A stretch of 64,000 nucleotides of DNA from an uncultured Eubacteriales bacterium. Its GTDB lineage: Bacteria > Bacillota > Clostridia > Oscillospirales > Oscillospiraceae. This document shows positions 60,085 to 64,000 of this stretch, piece by piece. The notes beneath the pieces are model-generated. The model was not told the DNA's origin. It made no database searches and was given only the letters and a program-made list of their open reading frames with translations. Each line of letters begins with the position of its first letter. Position 1 is the first letter of the stretch. The position numbers were made by a program, and so were the translations under genes. The stretch spans positions 1-64,000 of the forward strand of contig UQQF01000005.1 of NCBI GenBank assembly GCA_900543085.1, given 5' to 3'.

Positions 60085-60921
60085 ATGGCGGGAAAGCTCT
60101 ATCTTGTGGGTACGCCCATCGGGAACCTGGGCGACATGTCGCCCAGGGCGCTGCGCACGCTGGAGGAGGCGGACTTCATCGCCGCCGAGGACACGCGCGT
60201 GACGCTGAAGCTGCTGAACCACTTCAACATAAAAAAGCCGCTCGTGAGCTACTACGAGCACAACGCCAAGCGCTCGGGCGAGAAGATACTCGAGCGGATA
60301 CTCGCCGGCGAAAACTGCGCCCTGGTGACGGACGCGGGTATGCCCAGCGTGTCCGACCCCGGGGAGGACCTGGCCGCGCGCTGCGCCGCTCTGGGGATAG
60401 AGATGAGCGCCGTGCCAGGGCCGAGCGCCGTGGTCACCGCGCTCGCGCTCAGCGCCCTGCCCTCGGGCAGGTTCTGCTTTGAGGGCTTCCTGTCCACCTC
60501 GGGCAGGAGCCGGCGCGAGCATCTGGAGTCGCTCAGGGGCGAGCGGCGCACTATGATCTTCTACGAGGCTCCGCACAAGCTGGTCAAGACCCTGGAAGAC
60601 CTGGCCGCCGCCTTCGGCGCCGAGCGCCGCGTCGCGCTCTGCCGCGAGATGACGAAGATGCACGAGGAGGTCATCCGCACCACCCTGGGCGGAGCGCTGG
60701 CCATGTACGCCGAGACGCCGCCGCGCGGGGAGTTCGTCCTGGTCATAGACGGCGCGCCTGAGGACGCGGCCGAACAGTACACGCCCGAGGCCGCGCTGGC
60801 GCTGGTGAACGAGCACCGCGCCGCCGGCAAGAGCCTCAAAGAGGCCTGCCGCCTGGCCGCCGAGGTCACGGGCTACAAGAAAAACGAGCTGTACGACATG
60901 GCCGTGAACGGCGCCGGGTGA
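60085..60921 (+). CDS. rsmI: 16S rRNA 2'-O-methyltransferase RsmI
   Basis: A 278-residue tetrapyrrole-methylase-fold enzyme. KLYLVGTPIGNLGDMSPRAL at the start, IAAEDTRVTLKLLNHFNI, LVTDAGMPSVSDPGEDLAAR, SAVPGPSAVVTALALSALPS and REMTKMHEEVIRTTLGGAL are all diagnostic. It methylates the ribose of C1402 in 16S rRNA. GGGAGG lies 7 bases before ATG, inside the end of the preceding gene. Confidence 0.96.
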   Translation: MAGKLYLVGTPIGNLGDMSPRALRTLEEADFIAAEDTRVTLKLLNHFNIKKPLVSYYEHNAKRSGEKILERILAGENCALVTDAGMPSVSDPGEDLAARCAALGIEMSAVPGPSAVVTALALSALPSGRFCFEGFLSTSGRSRREHLESLRGERRTMIFYEAPHKLVKTLEDLAAAFGAERRVALCREMTKMHEEVIRTTLGGALAMYAETPPRGEFVLVIDGAPEDAAEQYTPEAALALVNEHRAAGKSLKEACRLAAEVTGYKKNELYDMAVNGAG

Positions 60922-60992
60922 CGCCGCCGAAAATGATCCCAGCCCCTTTCGCGCCCATGGAGCGCGAAACTCTGCGAGGTTTTTACAAGCTG

Positions 60993-61023
60993 AGCCGCCC
61001 CGCACATTACGTGCGGGGCGGCT
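60993..61023. terminator. Hairpin between rsmI and the pyridoxamine kinase gene
   Basis: Perfect 13-base arms (AGCCGCCCCGCAC and GTGCGGGGCGGCT) with a 5-base loop between convergent genes. T runs are short, so strength is uncertain. Confidence 0.75.
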
Positions 61024-61028
61024 GCGTC

Positions 61029-61901
61029 TTATTTTGCGAAGATCTCGGCCACGCGCCGGATGTAGTCGGGCAGCGCGCCTTCAAAGTCCACGCCGTAGGG
61101 GCGGGGGGTGCCGCGCGCGTACGTGCGCTCTATGCTCTCGCGCACCAGCGCGGCGGCGGCGTCCAGCGCGTCGCCTATGGACGCGCCGCGCACCAGCAGC
61201 GCGGCCATCGCGGAGGCGAATATGTCGCCCGTGCCGTAGAACATACCGGGCAGCGCCGCGCTCATGGCGCTGCGCTCCTCGCCGGTCTCCCGGTCGCGCA
61301 CGACGGTGCCTATCACGCCCTCGGCCGGGTGAACGCCGGTTATGGCGACGTACCTGCCCGCGTGCCGCTCCAGCCCGTCAAAGAGCCGGCTTATATAGTC
61401 GCGCGAGTGCGGGGCGGGGCGGTAGTCTACGCCGGAGAGCAGCGCGGCCTCGGTGACGTTCGGCGTTATCACGTCCGCGCGCGCGCACAATCTCCGGAAC
61501 GCCTCGGTCATGCCCTCGCCCAGGCCGGAGTAGTAGCGGCCGTTGTCGGCCATCGCCGGGTCGCATATGACGAGGGTGTCCCCGCCAGCGATGGTGCCTA
61601 TGATCTCCTCGACCAGCAGCGCCTGCTCCGGCGAGGCCAGGTAGCCCGAGTATATGCCGTCGAACTCCAGCCCCAGCTGCGCCCAGTGCCGCGCGATGGG
61701 CAGCATCTGGTCGGAGAGGTCGCGGAACGTCCAGCCCGTGAACTCCCCCGTGTGGGTGCTCAGCAGCGCCGTGGGGATGCACGCGCACTCCACGCCGGTC
61801 GCGGACACGACAGGCAGCGCGACGGTGAGCGAGCACTTGCCGAAGCCGGACACGTCGTTCACCGCGGCTATCCTCTTTAGTTTTTCCAGCTTAACTTCCA
61901 T
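61029..61901 (-). CDS. pdxY: Pyridoxamine/pyridoxal kinase
   Basis: A 290-residue ribokinase-superfamily protein. RIAAVNDVSGFGKCSLTVAL, IPTALLSTHTGEFTGWTFRD, VICDPAMADNGRYYSGLGEG, DVITPNVTEAALLSGVDY and GMFYGTGDIFASAMAALLV (the GTGD anion hole with catalytic Asp) fit PdxK/PdxY. It phosphorylates the vitamin B6 ring alcohol. Start ATG at 61901 has a weak ribosome site. Longer in-frame versions lack any. Confidence 0.88.
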   Translation of the reverse strand: MEVKLEKLKRIAAVNDVSGFGKCSLTVALPVVSATGVECACIPTALLSTHTGEFTGWTFRDLSDQMLPIARHWAQLGLEFDGIYSGYLASPEQALLVEEIIGTIAGGDTLVICDPAMADNGRYYSGLGEGMTEAFRRLCARADVITPNVTEAALLSGVDYRPAPHSRDYISRLFDGLERHAGRYVAITGVHPAEGVIGTVVRDRETGEERSAMSAALPGMFYGTGDIFASAMAALLVRGASIGDALDAAAALVRESIERTYARGTPRPYGVDFEGALPDYIRRVAEIFAK

Positions 61902-62087
61902 GTGCGCTATTTTAGCACTCTTTCCGGCGCTTAGCAATGGTAAGGGCGGCAAAAACCTCGATTCGGGCTTGACTTTTTGGCGATGCAGGTGGTAAAAACA
62001 AGTGTCGTGTAGCGAAAGGCAAAGCGTACGGCGCCGTGTGGCGCTGTGCGCTTTTTCTTTTTGCGAGGGCAAAAACGGAGGGAAATC

Positions 62088-62591
62088 ATGTTCAAAACGA
62101 TAATCCGGGGCTTCACTTTCGGCCTCATCATGTCCTATGCAATGACGATAGGCATGGAGATCTACAACATGGCACTCAAGTACGGCTTCCAGGCTCAGCC
62201 GGGCGGGCTGAGCGGCCTGAGCTACGCCGCGGTGGGCGAAGCGCTGACGGAAACTCTGTACATGGGTCTGCTGGTGCTGCTGTTTTCAAACCTCTGGGGC
62301 AACAGGGCGGGAGATGCGTTCCGGCGCCGGCACTGCGACGCCGGGCGAGACAACCCGTATTTCTGCCGGCTGCTGCGCCAGGGCGGCACCGTGGCCGTCA
62401 TGTGCCCGACCATGAGCCTCGTGGCCGCCGTGCTCTTCAACGTCATACTCGCGGGCGAGAGCGCGGCGCGCTTGCCCGCCATATGGCTGGGGACGCTGAT
62501 GAAAAACTTCCCCATGGCCTTCTTCTGGAACTTCTTTGCCGCCGCGCCGTTCACCCACTGGCTGCACGGGAAGCTGTTCCGCGCCGCCTGA
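62088..62591 (+). CDS. DUF2798-like membrane protein
   Basis: A 167-residue protein with four hydrophobic segments, including FGLIMSYAMTIGMEIYNMAL and MCPTMSLVAAVLFNVILAGE. The arrangement of paired helices with 'N' residues at their ends and FPMAFFWNFFAAAPFTHWL at the end resembles DUF2798 proteins. GGAGGG precedes the start. Function unknown. Confidence 0.7.
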   Translation: MFKTIIRGFTFGLIMSYAMTIGMEIYNMALKYGFQAQPGGLSGLSYAAVGEALTETLYMGLLVLLFSNLWGNRAGDAFRRRHCDAGRDNPYFCRLLRQGGTVAVMCPTMSLVAAVLFNVILAGESAARLPAIWLGTLMKNFPMAFFWNFFAAAPFTHWLHGKLFRAA

Positions 62592-62665
62592 GCGCGGAGA
62601 AGGCACTTGCGCGTATCGTCCGACCGGGGTATAATCGCAAAAGTACACTGCAACGGAGGGATAGC

Positions 62666-63151
62666 ATGGCGATCACAGTCGAAAGATACACTCCCGACGA
62701 CTTGCCGGCGCTGACGGCGGTTTGGAACGAGGTCGTGCGCGAGGGCGTGGCCTTCCCGCAGCTGGAGGAGCTGACGCCGGAGACGGCGGGCGAGTTCTTC
62801 GCGGCGCAGGACTTCACCGCCGTGGCTAAGGACGGCGGCGAGGTGCTGGGCCTTTACATACTGCACCCCAACAACGTGGGCCGCTGCGGCCATCAGGCCA
62901 ACGCCAGCTACGCCGTGGCGTCGGCGGCGCGCGGGCGGAGGATAGGCGAGGCGCTGGTGCGCCACTCTCTGGCCACGGCCGCTGAGCTGGGCTACAGGCT
63001 GCTCATATTCAACGCCGTCGTGGCGTCGAACACGCGCGCTATAGCGCTCTATGAGCGCCTGGGCTTCCGGCGCATCGGCACCGTGCCCGGCGGCTTCCTG
63101 CTGAAGGACGGCAGCTGGAGCGACACAATACTGTTCTACCACGAGCTTTGA
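62666..63151 (+). CDS. GNAT-family N-acetyltransferase
   Basis: A 161-residue acetyltransferase. VLGLYILHPNNVGRCGHQAN, the acetyl-CoA loop AVASAARGRRIGEALVRHSL, and NTRAIALYERLGFRRIGTVP are the usual GNAT motifs. The substrate is not evident. GGAGG precedes the start. It is followed by a hairpin near 63163-63180 with an A-rich run. Confidence 0.9.
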   Translation: MAITVERYTPDDLPALTAVWNEVVREGVAFPQLEELTPETAGEFFAAQDFTAVAKDGGEVLGLYILHPNNVGRCGHQANASYAVASAARGRRIGEALVRHSLATAAELGYRLLIFNAVVASNTRAIALYERLGFRRIGTVPGGFLLKDGSWSDTILFYHEL

Positions 63152-63304
63152 TGCAGAAAAGTCCGCCGGAGCCCTTCCGGCAAAAAACGCGGCGAGCCAA
63201 TCGGCCCGCGTGGATAAGGATGTTAAGAAAGACTTTTGACAGAGTGTGAATCAGATCGGTTTTATGGACTTGTGACGAAATCCAAATCACTGGAGGCACA
63301 CGAA

Positions 63305-63673
63305 ATGAAAAAGTCAAATCTTAATCTATCCTACCATGAGCAGGACGGAGTACTGCTGCCGAATATTTGCATTTCTGATCAGCCGGAGGACGAGCAGCCC
63401 CTCGGAAGATACGGCCGCATGGCGCTTGCTTATCTGCGCGAGAACCACCCGGAGCGGTATGCCGTCTTGAAGATGGACGGCAATCTCATGAAAACAATGC
63501 ACCGAGTCCAGCGGGACGCTCTGGAGCGGATGGAGCATCTGACCCAGCAAATGCTGCTTGACGATCCCGTGCCGGAGACGGAGGATCTTCTGGAACGCGC
63601 GCGTCACTGGAATGATTTAAAAAGTATGGCGGAAAAAATTGTTTTGCAGACCACTGTATTTCGTGTAAGATAA
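63305..63673 (+). CDS. tnpV: TnpV-type transposon protein
   Basis: A 122-residue protein. YGRMALAYLRENHPERYAVL and LMKTMHRVQRDALERMEHLT match the TnpV protein carried by Tn4451-type and related mobilisable elements of clostridia. GGAGG precedes the ATG. No recombinase or element end is visible in the window, so this is either the edge of an element extending beyond 64000 or a leftover. Confidence 0.8.
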   Translation: MKKSNLNLSYHEQDGVLLPNICISDQPEDEQPLGRYGRMALAYLRENHPERYAVLKMDGNLMKTMHRVQRDALERMEHLTQQMLLDDPVPETEDLLERARHWNDLKSMAEKIVLQTTVFRVR

Positions 63674-63730
63674 TGCGGACCGGGAGGGGCATCATGCCCC
63701 TCCCGGTTGCTTTGTCCTGCATGGAAGCAC

Positions 63731-64000
63731 TCAACGCTCGGTCCCTTCCGGTCTCACGATCTTATACCCCACTCGGAAAACAGTTTTGATATAGATAGGG
63801 TGTTTGGGGTTAGGTTCCAGCTTCTGCCGTAAACGCCAAATCGTGTTGTCCACCGTATTTGTACCGAATTCGTAGCTTTCTTCCCAGGCTGCGTTGTAAA
63901 GCTGCTCCCGGCTAAAGACCTGCTCAGGTGATTTTGCCATACAGTATAGGATTGAAAATTCACCGTAATTCAGATGAACCTCTGCACCTTGATTCAATAC
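63731..64000 (-). CDS. Response regulator, C-terminal winged helix (cut by window end)
   Basis: The last 88 residues of an OmpR/PhoB-type regulator: VHLNYGEFSILYCMAKSPEQ, FSREQLYNAAWEESYEFG, NTVDNTIWRLRQKLEPNP and YIKTVFRVGYKIV. This is a DNA-binding winged helix. The N-terminal receiver domain must lie past the window end, so the product is partial here. Neighbouring tnpV suggests it may belong to a mobile element, as regulators of this type are often carried there. Confidence 0.85.
   Translation of the reverse strand, partial: VLNQGAEVHLNYGEFSILYCMAKSPEQVFSREQLYNAAWEESYEFGTNTVDNTIWRLRQKLEPNPKHPIYIKTVFRVGYKIVRPEGTER

Overview
The window looks like a chromosomal segment of an anaerobic, G+C-rich Clostridia-type Bacillota. 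The pointers are ribonuclease Y, a SigI/RsgI pair, an AbrB/SpoVT-type regulator, 2-hydroxyacyl-CoA dehydratase subunits, a TnpV protein and strong Shine-Dalgarno sites. The species cannot be named from the sequence alone.

Bases 1-21,500 form a defence island that is visibly more A+T-rich than the rest. It opens with a decayed AAA ATPase gene and a small membrane protein. Next comes a minus-strand block: a DUF262/HNH nuclease of GmrSD type with a small partner, then a complete type 1 BREX gene order (brxA, brxB, brxC, pglX, pglZ, brxL). Two extra genes with HEPN-like features sit between brxC and pglX and between pglX and pglZ. The pglX gene carries a frameshift. Beyond the BREX promoter lie a small acidic protein, a metallophosphoesterase with one in-frame TGA, a BRO-N protein and a short AbrB-like protein.

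Bases 21,600-29,400 hold a type I-C CRISPR-Cas locus on the minus strand: cas3, a terminator, then cas5-cas8c-cas7-cas2, a leader and an array of 20 repeats. cas4 and nearly all of cas1 are missing. A piece of about 45 codons from the Cas1 C-terminus remains between cas7 and cas2, so interference looks possible but spacer acquisition does not. Between cas3 and cas5 there is a near-consensus promoter whose predicted start falls on a 32-nt element built like a CRISPR repeat. It has a 7-bp stem ending at repeat position 21 and the same last 10 nt as the array repeats, but a different stem sequence. The bases that follow it resemble the promoter's own -10 region, placed like a spacer/protospacer pair. 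This is the most interesting signal in the window and suggests a CRISPR-type RNA that regulates the cas operon.

Bases 29,700-64,000 are G+C-rich housekeeping and accessory genes. In order they are: a SigI/RsgI module with a lipoprotein, two of whose proteins end in Asp/Trp tails; a flavoprotein and ferredoxin reductase pair with a GntR regulator; ammonia-type NAD synthase; a membrane protein/HTH pair with repeated operators; a PadR/HAAS pair; a 2-hydroxyacyl-CoA dehydratase operon with a 58-residue membrane protein; an ECF sigma/anti-sigma pair; GIY-YIG protein and RNase Y; two membrane glycosyltransferases (one carrying a discoidin-like domain); HisJ, RpiB and a DUF4015-type protein; glutamine-type NAD synthase; glycyl-tRNA synthetase; an M29 aminopeptidase; a leucine-rich-repeat surface protein; ferredoxin; TrmN6-like and RsmI methyltransferases; pyridoxamine kinase; and at the right edge TnpV and a cut-off response regulator.
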